A DNA stretch of 6,274 nt from positions 1 to 6,274 of the forward strand of contig CAZBQG010000248.1 of NCBI GenBank assembly GCA_964493945.1. Reading direction: 5' to 3'. This stretch comes from CAZBQG01 sp964493945. GTDB lineage: Bacteria; Pseudomonadota; Alphaproteobacteria; Rhodospirillales; UBA2165. Position 1 is the first letter of the stretch. Each line of letters opens with the position of its first letter. Below, in pieces: positions 1 to 6,220 of the stretch. The translations under genes and the position numbers were made by a program. The notes beneath the pieces are model-generated. The model was not told the DNA's origin. It ran no database searches and saw only the letters and a list, made by a program, of their open reading frames with translations.

Positions 1-751
1 CCGTATAGGGTGCCACAAACAAAAGCGGCGCGGGTTCGGACGCGGTGGCGGCGACAACGATGGAATATTCCATCGCATTGTTTTCTTCCAGCACCTTGAC
101 GATCTGGGCGACGGATGAACGTTTCTGGCCGATGGCCACATAGACGCAATAAAGCTTTTCGCTTTCGTCCTTGGCCGCTTCGTTGACCGATTTCTGGTTG
201 ATGATGGTGTCCAGAATGATGGCCGTCTTGCCGGTCTGGCGGTCGCCGATGATCAATTCGCGCTGCCCACGCCCGACCGGAATGAGGCTGTCGATGGCCT
301 TGATGCCGGTCTGCATGGGTTCATGGACCGATTGGCGGGGAATGATGCCGGGCGCCTTGATCTCGATGGGGCTCATTTCCACATCGGTCAGGGGCCCCTT
401 GCCATCGATGGGATTGCCAAGACCATCCAGCACGCGGCCCAAAAGCCCGCGCCCGACCGGCACATCGACGATTTCGCCGGTCCGCTTGACCGTATCGCCC
501 TCTTTGATGGACCGGTCATCGCCGAAAATGACGATGCCCACATTGTCATCTTCCAGATTGAGGGTCATGCCCTTGATGCCACCCGGAAATTCGACCATTT
601 CGCCGGCCTGCACTTGGTCCAGCCCATGGACGCGGGCGATGCCGTCGCCTACGGACAGTACCTGACCAACCTCGGCGACTTCCGATTCGGTTCCGAAATT
701 CTCAATCTGATCTTTTAGGATCGCGGAAATTTCCGCCGCGCGGATATCCAT
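1..751 (-). CDS. atpA: F1 ATP synthase subunit alpha, N-terminal half (partial)
   Basis: Alpha subunit of the membrane-bound F1Fo ATP synthase. It alternates with beta in the cytoplasmic F1 hexamer and carries the non-catalytic nucleotide sites. I translated the reverse strand from the ATG at 751: 250 codons are open to the window edge, about half of the usual 510 or so. The N-terminus (MDIRAAEISAILKDQI) is typical of the delta-binding helix. A beta-barrel region with VGDGIARVHGL (residues 34-44) follows, then GRVLDGLGNPIDGKGP (105-120) and the P-loop GDRQTGKT (169-176). The last residues read ATASEPAP...APYT, matching the family. A GAGGG ribosome site lies 8 nt upstream of the ATG, inside atpH. 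The ATG shares one base with the atpH stop (TAATG), so translation is probably coupled. The rest of the operon (atpG, atpD, atpC in alphaproteobacteria) should lie beyond base 1; this is inference. No frameshift or odd residue is visible. Confidence 0.97.
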   Translation of the reverse strand, partial: MDIRAAEISAILKDQIENFGTESEVAEVGQVLSVGDGIARVHGLDQVQAGEMVEFPGGIKGMTLNLEDDNVGIVIFGDDRSIKEGDTVKRTGEIVDVPVGRGLLGRVLDGLGNPIDGKGPLTDVEMSPIEIKAPGIIPRQSVHEPMQTGIKAIDSLIPVGRGQRELIIGDRQTGKTAIILDTIINQKSVNEAAKDESEKLYCVYVAIGQKRSSVAQIVKVLEENNAMEYSIVVAATASEPAPLLFVAPYT

Positions 752-1311
752 TACCCGGTCCCTCTCATGGCTAACTTCAAATGTTCCAATTTGGTTTGTA
801 GTGAACTGTCGATCATGCTTGATCCCAGCCGGATCACCAGACCGCCCAGCAGCGTTTTATCCACATGGGTGCGGAGCGTGACGCTCCCGCCCACGGATTT
901 TTGCAAGGCCGCTTCCAGGCTCGCCCGCTGGCTTTCGCTCAAGAGGGCCGCCGATGTGATTTCAGCCGTCTTTTCGTCGCGCTGGCGGGCGAGCAGGCCG
1001 TGATAGGCCTGGATGATCTGGGGCAGCACGAAGAGGCGCCGGTTGGCGGCCAGAAGACCGACGAATTTGCGGGCCAGATCCGTCGCTTCGGTGCGTTCCA
1101 TAAGGGCGGCCATGGCGGCGCCCTGTTCGGTCCTGGAAATTACCGGCGACCGTATAAGGCGGCGGAAATCGTCGCTTTCATCATTCATGGCCGCCAGCAA
1201 ATCCAAATCGCCGGCAACCTCGTCGAGCGCGTTTGCGCCCGCCGCTAATTCATACAATGCGGTGGCATAACGCCCGGCCAGTCCGGTCGCGCCTGTTGTA
1301 TCCGATGACAA
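751..1311 (-). CDS. atpH: F1 ATP synthase subunit delta (OSCP)
   Basis: Delta subunit, the peripheral-stalk protein that ties the top of the F1 head to the b subunits of Fo. It is 186 residues long, normal for the family (about 175-190). The N-terminal six-helix domain opens with GRYATALYELA (13-23) and contains FVGLLAANRRLFVLPQII (83-100). The C-terminal part carries the family signature around 151-175 (DKTLLGGLVIRLGSSMIDSS and on). The start is TTG: an in-frame TAA lies three codons upstream, no ATG or GTG occurs before the conserved GRYATALY block, and GAGGG lies 9 nt before the TTG. The first in-frame ATG (residue 42) would remove two helices. It is the first gene of the F1 operon, and its TAA overlaps the atpA ATG by one base. 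The upstream priA is on the same strand but separated by a terminator-like hairpin, so atpH probably has its own promoter. Confidence 0.96.
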   Translation of the reverse strand: MSSDTTGATGLAGRYATALYELAAGANALDEVAGDLDLLAAMNDESDDFRRLIRSPVISRTEQGAAMAALMERTEATDLARKFVGLLAANRRLFVLPQIIQAYHGLLARQRDEKTAEITSAALLSESQRASLEAALQKSVGGSVTLRTHVDKTLLGGLVIRLGSSMIDSSLQTKLEHLKLAMRGTG

Positions 1312-1390
1312 CTGAAATTACCCTCGGTTCATTAATAATTTGGTCGAATTGCCTGGCGAAATCCAAATCGTTGGTGAAGTGGATGATCCT
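1312..1390 (-). promoter_or_regulatory. Presumed atp operon promoter and leader region (boxes not resolved)
   Basis: This 79-bp stretch lies between the terminator-like hairpin after priA and the atpH start. If that hairpin works, the promoter of atpHA must lie here or be read through. The stretch is AT-richer than its surroundings, with an AATTATTAAT patch near 1327-1336 and TTGGAT further upstream on the same strand, but no pair of boxes at 16-18 bp spacing matches the sigma-70 consensus well. I therefore assign the region by position only. Confidence 0.35.
1321..1325 (-). promoter_or_regulatory. atpH ribosome binding site that supports the TTG start
   Basis: Reading the minus strand, GAGGG is followed by 9 nt and then TTG at 1311. 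The same GAGGG core precedes atpA (8 nt before its ATG). Together with the in-frame stop just upstream of the TTG, this fixes the atpH start. Confidence 0.7.
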
Positions 1391-1427
1391 AAGAAAAACA
1401 CAGCCTCGAGAGCTCCCCCGTCGAGGC
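1391..1427 (-). terminator. Intrinsic terminator downstream of priA
   Basis: On the minus strand, GCCTCGA (1427-1421) pairs perfectly with TCGAGGC (1409-1403) across an 11-nt loop, and TGTGTTTTTCTT follows immediately (1402-1391). A GC-rich 7-bp stem plus a T tract is the standard form of a Rho-independent terminator. It starts 53 bp past the priA stop and 80 bp before atpH, so it should end priA transcripts and insulate the atp operon. The plus strand has no T tract after the stem, so it acts in one direction only. Confidence 0.7.
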
Positions 1428-1433
1428 GGTGGT

Positions 1434-1462
1434 TATCTAGCATACCCCAATTGGCCTTGCAA
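1434..1462 (-). promoter_or_regulatory. Weak promoter-like pair before the terminator
   Basis: On the minus strand TTGCAA (1462-1457) is followed after 17 bp by TAGATA (1439-1434), preceded by an extended -10 TGC. The match is only moderate (4 of 6 and 3 of 6), and the predicted start would fall at the first base of the terminator stem, so a transcript would be about 37 nt long. It may be fortuitous; listed because spacing and the extended -10 fit. Confidence 0.18.
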
Positions 1463-1480
1463 GATCACCGGTGAGCCCAC

Positions 1481-3664
1481 TCAGAGGAAGCTGTAGGGGT
1501 CTATATCAACCTGAATGCGCACCTTGTGCAGGCGCGGCATGGCGGACAGCCAGATACGCATTTTTTCCTGGATGTTTGTTCCCCGCCGGGCCTTGAGAAG
1601 CAGCCGCCGGCGATGACGCCCACGGAGCAGGCTGAGCGGAGCTGGCGCCGGCCCCAGGATGAGCAAATCATCGGCCCTGGGGGCGGCGGCGCGCATGGCT
1701 CGGGCGGCGGTGTCCACTTCCGTCTCATCGCGCCCTGAAATCACGATACCTACCAGACGGCCGAAGGGGGGCATGCCGGCAGCCTCCCTGTCTTTCGCCT
1801 CGGCCTCCAGGAACCCGGCCCGGTCACCTTGGGCCAGAGCCCGCATGACGCCGTGGTCCGGGTTGGAGGTTTGCAACATGACCCGGCCAAGGTGCTGCTC
1901 CCGCCCGGCCCGTCCAGCCACCTGGAATAAAAGCTGATAGGTCCGCTCCCCGGCCCTGAGATCGCCGCCTGCCAGACCCAAATCCCCATCCACCACGCCC
2001 ACCAGGGTGAGCATGGGAAAATGATAGCCCTTGGCAATTATTTGTGTGCCGATGATCAAATCCACTTGATTTGTCTCGATCATGCGCACCAGTTCCACCG
2101 CATCGCCCGGGCTGTTCAGCGTGTCGCTGGCTGCCACCACTTGGTGGATTTGGGGAAACAGTTCGGCGGCTTCCTCGGCCAGGCGTTCGACGCCCGGCCC
2201 ACAGGCGTGGAAACTGTCCTCTTTTTCGCAAGCCGGGCAAGCCTTGGGCAGGCCCGCCCGGTAGCCGCAGTGATGGCATTGCAGATAATTGGCCAGGCGG
2301 TGTTCCACCAGCCAGGCCACGCATCTCGGGCAATGCAGCCGATGCCCACAGGTGCGGCAGAGCGTCAGGGGCGCATAGCCCCGGCGATTGAGGAAAAGCA
2401 TGACCTGCTCGCCGGCGGCAAAGGTCTCGCCCATGGCCTTCAGCAGGGCGGGCGACAGCCAGCGCCCCCGGGGCGGTGGATCGGTGCGCAAATCCACCAG
2501 GCTGATTTCGGGCATCAGGCTGCCCCCATGGCGTTCGGGCAGTTCCAGGCGCTGGTAGCGGCCATTTTCCACATTGCGCACCGTCTCCAGCGAAGGCGTG
2601 GCCGAGACCAGAGTGATGGGAATTTCGCCCAATTGGGCCCTGACCACCGCCATGTCCCGGGCATTGTAGATGACCCCGTCTTCCTGTTTGAAGGATTGGT
2701 CATGTTCTTCATCGACGGTGATCAGGCCCAGATCGGGAAAGGGTAAAAAAAGTGCTGAGCGGGCGCCGATCACGACTTTTGCCTCGCCAACGGCTACGGC
2801 CCGCCAAGTGCGCCGGCGCAAGGCACTGGTCAGGTCTGAATGCCACATGGCCGGCTTGCAGTTGAAGCGCGCCTCAAAGCGCGCCAGCCATTGGGCCGTG
2901 AGGGCGATTTCAGGCAACAGCACCAGCGCCTGGCGGCCCATTTCAAGAGCCTTGGCGATGGCTTCGAAATAGACCTCGGTCTTGCCCGAACCGGGTAAGC
3001 CGTCCAGCAGGCTGGCGGTGAAGCCGCCCGCCGCCAATTGGGTACAAAGGGTCTCCGCCGCCGCCGCCTGGGCTTCCGACAATTTTGGCCCCTTGCTCCG
3101 CCAATCGGGTTCCAAAAAATGAGCCGCCGGTGCCAGATGATGTTTGACCAGCGCCCCCGCCTGGGCCAGGCCGCGCACCACGGACAAACCGACGGCGGCC
3201 TCCCGGGCAAGCTCCACCGCCGGGCGGGGTGGGCCATCACACAATTGATCAAGCACCCGTTGGCGGGTGGGCGTCATGCGCAATTCGGGCAAGGGGCCGG
3301 CTATTCCGTAGGCTTCCACCATTTTGGGCGGCTCCAGGGCGGCGGGCACGCTCATGGCCATCTTGAGCACGGCACCGGTGCCGGACATGGTGTAGGCCGC
3401 CACCCATTCGATAAAGCGCCTGGAAATTTCCGGGAGCGGAGGCGCATCCATCCGGGCCGTGACGAATTTCAGTTTTTCAGGCGGAACCAGGCCGGGCTCC
3501 CCGTCCCAGGCGACGCCCGTCACCTGGCGCGCGCCCAGGGGCACGCTCAGGAAATCACCCGGCGCCAGATCCAGTTCCCCAGGCACGCCGTAGCTATAGG
3601 CCCGGCCCAGGGGCAGGGGCAACAAAACGCTGATTAATTGGTCACTGGCGCGCGGGCTCGGCAT
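1481..3664 (-). CDS. priA: Primosomal replication restart helicase PriA
   Basis: 3'-5' DNA helicase of superfamily 2 that recognises stalled or repaired forks and reloads the replisome. It is 727 residues, the normal full length. The N-terminal 3'-DNA-binding domain is visible (VLLPLPLGRAYSYGVP, residues 13-28). The helicase motifs run in order: P-loop GLPGSGKT (222-229), DEEH box (318-321), SATPS (354-358), GTQIIAKGYHFP (539-550) and QVAGRAGR (581-588). Between them are all eight zinc-binding cysteines in four CxxC pairs: 436/439, 445/448, 463/466 and 476/479. The protein ends in DIDPYSFL. A proline sits where most PriA P-loops, as I recall them, have threonine (GVTGSGKT); the motif still fits GxxxxGK[ST]. 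The ATG at 3664 is preceded two codons upstream by an in-frame TAG, so no longer start exists, and the ribosome site is poor (AAGGA is 13 nt away). The gene is divergent from tal and followed by a terminator. Confidence 0.98.
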   Translation of the reverse strand: MPSPRASDQLISVLLPLPLGRAYSYGVPGELDLAPGDFLSVPLGARQVTGVAWDGEPGLVPPEKLKFVTARMDAPPLPEISRRFIEWVAAYTMSGTGAVLKMAMSVPAALEPPKMVEAYGIAGPLPELRMTPTRQRVLDQLCDGPPRPAVELAREAAVGLSVVRGLAQAGALVKHHLAPAAHFLEPDWRSKGPKLSEAQAAAAETLCTQLAAGGFTASLLDGLPGSGKTEVYFEAIAKALEMGRQALVLLPEIALTAQWLARFEARFNCKPAMWHSDLTSALRRRTWRAVAVGEAKVVIGARSALFLPFPDLGLITVDEEHDQSFKQEDGVIYNARDMAVVRAQLGEIPITLVSATPSLETVRNVENGRYQRLELPERHGGSLMPEISLVDLRTDPPPRGRWLSPALLKAMGETFAAGEQVMLFLNRRGYAPLTLCRTCGHRLHCPRCVAWLVEHRLANYLQCHHCGYRAGLPKACPACEKEDSFHACGPGVERLAEEAAELFPQIHQVVAASDTLNSPGDAVELVRMIETNQVDLIIGTQIIAKGYHFPMLTLVGVVDGDLGLAGGDLRAGERTYQLLFQVAGRAGREQHLGRVMLQTSNPDHGVMRALAQGDRAGFLEAEAKDREAAGMPPFGRLVGIVISGRDETEVDTAARAMRAAAPRADDLLILGPAPAPLSLLRGRHRRRLLLKARRGTNIQEKMRIWLSAMPRLHKVRIQVDIDPYSFL

Positions 3665-3671
3665 GGGCTAC

Positions 3672-3700
3672 ACTCTATCCTTCAAGGCGGGTCTTGTTAA
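3672..3700 (-). promoter_or_regulatory. Candidate priA promoter giving a leaderless mRNA
   Basis: On the minus strand TTAACA (3700-3695, 5 of 6 to TTGACA), a 17-bp spacer and TAGAGT (3677-3672, 4 of 6 to TATAAT) form the best sigma-70-like pair upstream of priA. Only 7 nt separate the -10 box from the ATG at 3664, so transcription would begin at or very near the start codon. This agrees with the lack of a well-placed ribosome site. Assigned from sequence match only. Confidence 0.38.
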
Positions 3701-3718
3701 AGGCAACTCGCCCAAGAC
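3691..3718. repeat. Spaced inverted repeat in the priA-tal intergenic region
   Basis: GTCTTG (3691-3696) and CAAGAC (3713-3718) are perfect 6-bp arms separated by 16 bp, so their centres are 22 bp apart, about two helical turns. The left arm overlaps the candidate priA -35 box, and an 8-A run follows at 3722-3729. It could be an operator for one or both divergent genes. No T tract follows on either strand, so it is not a terminator. It may also be chance. Confidence 0.3.
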
Positions 3719-3749
3719 ACCAAAAAAAATGCCCCACCAGGGCAGAAAG

Positions 3750-3774
3750 GCTGACCGGGTATGGAACCCGGAGC
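3750..3774 (+). other. Hairpin in the presumed tal leader
   Basis: CCGGGT (3755-3760) and ACCCGG (3766-3771) form a perfect 6-bp stem around the 5-nt loop ATGGA. GCT (3750-3752) can also pair with AGC (3772-3774) beyond a 2-nt bulge. It ends 9 nt before the GGGG (3784-3787) used as ribosome site for tal. There is no T tract. If it lies in the mRNA it could influence translation or stability; its effect is not known. The loop contains an ATG in frame with tal that is unlikely to be used. Confidence 0.35.
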
Positions 3775-3796
3775 AATTCGTGTGGGGTTAAGCGCT

Positions 3797-4459
3797 ATGA
3801 AGTTTTTTATCGATACGGCCGATCCGGCGGAAATCGAACCTTGGGCCGAAACCGGTCTGCTGGACGGGGTGACAACCAATCCATCCCTGATCGCCAAGAC
3901 GGGGCGCAAGATCAAATCCGTGATCGAGGAAATCCGCACTCTGGTGGCGGGACCCATCAGCGTCGAGGTCACCGCCACCGAGAGGGCCCAAATGATCGAG
4001 GAAGGCCGCGCCCTGGCGGCGATAGTGCCCGGCCTGGCGGTCAAGCTGCCCCTCACCCGGGATGGCATCGCTGCCTGCAAGGCCCTTTCCGGCGAAGGTA
4101 TTGCCGTCAATATGACGCTTTGCTTTTCAGCCCCCCAGGCGATCCTGGCGGCCAAGGCGGGGGCGGCATTTGTTTCACCCTTTGTCGGCCGTCTTGATGA
4201 TCTGGGCGCCGGCGGCATGGAGCTGATCGACGATATTTGCCAGATCTATGATCAATATGAAGATTTCACCACCCAGGTTCTGGTGGCTTCGGTGCGCCAT
4301 CCCATGCATGTGGTGGAAGCGGGCCGCCTGGGGGCCCATATCGTTACCTTGCCACCCAAATTACTCAACCAGATGTTCAACCATCCCCTGACCGACAAGG
4401 GCCTGGCCGCGTTCCTCGCGGACTGGGCGGAGACCGGCCAATCCATCCTGGAGACCTGA
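3797..4459 (+). CDS. tal: Small-subunit transaldolase (TalC/FSA family)
   Basis: Cytoplasmic class I aldolase-type enzyme of the non-oxidative pentose phosphate pathway. It transfers a dihydroxyacetone unit between sugar phosphates through a lysine Schiff base. From the ATG at 3797 it is 220 residues, the normal size of the short transaldolase/fructose-6-phosphate aldolase group. Seen: MKFFIDTAD with Asp6, GVTTNPSLIAK (24-34), AVKLPLT with the probable catalytic Lys83, SPFVGRLDD (127-135), and VLVASVRHP (161-169). The equivalent of FSA Tyr131 is Phe128 here, which favours transaldolase over fructose-6-phosphate aldolase activity. The frame is open to an ATG at 3761, but family members begin at MKFFIDTAD and GGGG lies 9 nt before 3797. 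It is first in a cluster with the DUF484 gene (1-bp gap) and xerC. No functional link with the other two is evident, so co-transcription may be only positional. Confidence 0.93.
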   Translation: MKFFIDTADPAEIEPWAETGLLDGVTTNPSLIAKTGRKIKSVIEEIRTLVAGPISVEVTATERAQMIEEGRALAAIVPGLAVKLPLTRDGIAACKALSGEGIAVNMTLCFSAPQAILAAKAGAAFVSPFVGRLDDLGAGGMELIDDICQIYDQYEDFTTQVLVASVRHPMHVVEAGRLGAHIVTLPPKLLNQMFNHPLTDKGLAAFLADWAETGQSILET

Positions 4460-4460
4460 C

Positions 4461-5198
4461 ATGACGGGCAATGCGGAAAATCAAGACCAGAAAGACCTGA
4501 ACCCCCTTGAGCCGGGAATACCGGAGGTCGGCGCGGTGATAGAATTCCTCCGCCAACGGCCCGGTTTCTTTAACGACAACCCGGAGCTTTTAAAGCTGGT
4601 GGTGCCGCCTTCCAGATGGAGTGGCGATCAGGTTCTGGACATGCAGAAATTCATGGTCGAGCGGTTGCGCGATGAAGCGCACGACCTGCGCGAAGGGGCC
4701 ACCGAACTGATCAGCACGACCCATGCCAATATGATGGTGCAAACCCGTACCCATGCCGCGGTGCTGGCATTGTTGGGGGCCGACGGGCTGGAAAATCTGG
4801 CCGGGGTCATAGGTTCCGACCTTCCCTTGATGCTTGATGTGGATGCCGCTTCCATCTGCTTTGAGGATGGGCCGGGTGCCGAGCTGCCTGGAAATCAGAG
4901 CCAAATCCGTTGGTTGGCGCCGGGCCGGGTGGATGATCTGCTGGGTGGGGCCGGTGAAGAGGTCCGCCTTTTGGAAACAACCGGAAACGGAGCGTCTATT
5001 TTTGGCGAAAATTCAAAGCCCATCGGGTCCGCGGCCCTGGCCCGGCTCAATTGTGGGCCGGAGGCGCCGAAGGGGATTTTGGCCCTGGGCGCCAGCCAGG
5101 AAGGCAGCTTCCATCCCAGCCAATCCAGCGAATTGCTCAATTTCCTGGCCAGGGTGGCCGAGAATTGTGTCAGGCGATGGCTGACGCCGCCCGCCTGA
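4461..5198 (+). CDS. DUF484 family protein (YigA-like)
   Basis: Soluble 245-residue protein of the DUF484 family, to which E. coli YigA belongs; biochemical role unknown. Seen: an acidic, probably disordered N-terminus (1-20), the family-type helical segment VIEFLRQRPGFFNDNPELL (26-44), a probable coiled helix (about 58-100, ERLRDEAHDLREGATELI), and a GAF-like C-terminal half. In that half SICFEDGPG (131-139), the segment at 188-196 (IGSAALARL) and KGILALGASQEGSF (204-217) look like strands and loops of a small-molecule-binding fold. No signal peptide or membrane segment. GGAG (4450-4453) lies 6-7 nt before the ATG, and the preceding tal stop is one base away. The 3' end overlaps xerC by 22 bp. 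A DUF484 gene next to xerC is a common proteobacterial arrangement (E. coli yigA-xerC), which suggests but does not prove a link with XerC or dimer resolution. Confidence 0.88.
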   Translation: MTGNAENQDQKDLNPLEPGIPEVGAVIEFLRQRPGFFNDNPELLKLVVPPSRWSGDQVLDMQKFMVERLRDEAHDLREGATELISTTHANMMVQTRTHAAVLALLGADGLENLAGVIGSDLPLMLDVDAASICFEDGPGAELPGNQSQIRWLAPGRVDDLLGGAGEEVRLLETTGNGASIFGENSKPIGSAALARLNCGPEAPKGILALGASQEGSFHPSQSSELLNFLARVAENCVRRWLTPPA

Positions 5199-6142
5199 AA
5201 CCGAGCCAGAACCCGCTTCAGGCCGAACCGGCATTGGCCCAGGCGGTGGAAGGCTGGCGGCGCTGGCTGGCCGATGAGCGGCGCTGTTCCGAACATACGC
5301 TGGACGCCTATGGCCGCGACCTTGCCGGCTTTTTCCAGTTTGTCGCAGAACATCTGGGCTACGCGCCGGGTCTGAAGGATCTGGCCGGGCTGGCGGCGGC
5401 GGATTTCAGGGGGTATCTGGCCAGGCGTGGTCAGCGGGGCCTGGCTCGTTCATCAACGGCCCGCGCCTTGTCTACTTTACGCAATTTTTTTGCTTATCTG
5501 GAGAGGACCGGGGCGGTCCAAAACGCCGCCATTGGTGCCATCCGGACGCCGCGCCAGGCCCAATCCATCCCCAAGCCCCTGAGCGAGGCGGACGCCGCCG
5601 AAACCCTGGATTTCGCCGCCATTTCCCATCCGACACCGTGGATCGCGGACCGGGACCGGGCCATCCTGACCTTGCTCTACGGCTCTGGCCTGCGCATTGG
5701 CGAGGCGTTGGGCCTTAACCGGGGCCAGGCCCCGGATGGCGGGGCCATGGTCATCACCGGCAAGGGCAGCAAGCAGCGTTTGGTCCCGGTCCTGCCCGCC
5801 GTCGTGGACGCCATTCAGACCTATCTCGCCTCCTGTCCGTTCAAGCTGGGCTGTGATGATCCGTTGTTTGTCGGCGCCCGGGGCAAGCGCCTCAATGCGG
5901 GCGTCGTGCAACGCATGATGCGCCGTCTCAGGGCCGAACTGGGCCTGCCCGATACGGCCACGCCTCATGCCTTCAGGCACAGTTTTGCAACCCATCTCCT
6001 GGCCGGTGGCGGCGATCTCAGGACCATCCAGGAACTGCTGGGCCATGCCTCCCTGTCCAGCACCCAACGTTACACGGCCATCGATCAGGAGCGGCTTCTG
6101 GAGGTCTATCGCGACGCCCATCCCAGGGCCCGGGAAGAATGA
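5177..6142 (+). CDS. xerC: Tyrosine recombinase XerC
   Basis: Site-specific recombinase that, with XerD, resolves chromosome dimers at dif. From the ATG at 5177 it is 321 residues, close to the usual 295-320. The N-terminal SAM-like core-binding domain spans about 22-112 (SEHTLDAYGRDLAGFF, 38-53). The catalytic domain holds the full set: Arg173 in GSGLRIGEAL, Lys196 in GKGSKQR, His264 and Arg267 in HAFRHSFATH, His290 in LLGHASLSS, and the nucleophile Tyr299 in TQRYTAID. Spacing between these residues fits XerC/XerD. XerC rather than XerD is chosen for the DUF484 neighbour and N-terminal style. The start overlaps the DUF484 gene by 22 bp and has only a weak AGG close before it; a TTG at 5165 is an alternative. 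Upstream codons to 5051 are open but lie inside DUF484 and do not resemble Xer proteins. It is intact, with an insertion sequence edge about 80 bp downstream. Confidence 0.94.
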   Translation: MADAARLKPSQNPLQAEPALAQAVEGWRRWLADERRCSEHTLDAYGRDLAGFFQFVAEHLGYAPGLKDLAGLAAADFRGYLARRGQRGLARSSTARALSTLRNFFAYLERTGAVQNAAIGAIRTPRQAQSIPKPLSEADAAETLDFAAISHPTPWIADRDRAILTLLYGSGLRIGEALGLNRGQAPDGGAMVITGKGSKQRLVPVLPAVVDAIQTYLASCPFKLGCDDPLFVGARGKRLNAGVVQRMMRRLRAELGLPDTATPHAFRHSFATHLLAGGGDLRTIQELLGHASLSSTQRYTAIDQERLLEVYRDAHPRAREE

Positions 6143-6220
6143 ACAGTTTCTACCTTTGACCCTTTGTACGGATTGGGTTAACAAGGCATTTGGGAAAGAA
6201 AAATCACCAATAAGGGACTC
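6143..6220. other. Non-coding spacer between xerC and the insertion sequence edge
   Basis: About 78 bp, visibly AT-richer than the genes, with no ATG on the plus strand. A plus-strand TTGACC (6156-6161) followed after 17 bp by TAACAA (6179-6184) faintly resembles a promoter that would have pointed at whatever gene lay to the right before the insertion. I see no terminator hairpin for the tal-xerC cluster here. Confidence 0.4.

Noticed and set aside
323..718. A 131-codon open frame on the plus strand
   Set aside because: Antisense to atpA, whose reading on the minus strand is unbroken and strongly conserved.
2021..2746. A 241-codon open frame on the plus strand
   Set aside because: It lies wholly antisense to priA, whose helicase motifs and zinc cysteines are intact there; its product is low-complexity and matches no family I know. 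It is a shadow of GC-rich codon use.
3038..3637. A 199-codon open frame on the plus strand
   Set aside because: Antisense to the 5' part of priA, rich in Gly, His and Gln as expected for a shadow frame.
3691..3729. Dyad plus A-run as a terminator
   Set aside because: On the minus strand the T run precedes the stem, and on the plus strand the stem is followed by A, not T. No gene ends there either.
3761..3796. Upstream ATG of tal
   Set aside because: It would add 12 residues not seen in the family and lies in the loop of a hairpin; the ATG at 3797 has GGGG at 9 nt and gives the standard N-terminus.
3697..4218. A 173-codon open frame on the minus strand opposite tal
   Set aside because: It covers the tal catalytic region, where the plus-strand protein is clearly conserved.
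5051..5176. N-terminal extension of xerC
   Set aside because: The 42 extra codons read through the DUF484 gene out of frame and bear no resemblance to Xer recombinases.
5477..6184. A 235-codon open frame on the minus strand
   Set aside because: Antisense to the catalytic domain of xerC; no recognisable domain, and the composition is that of a shadow frame.
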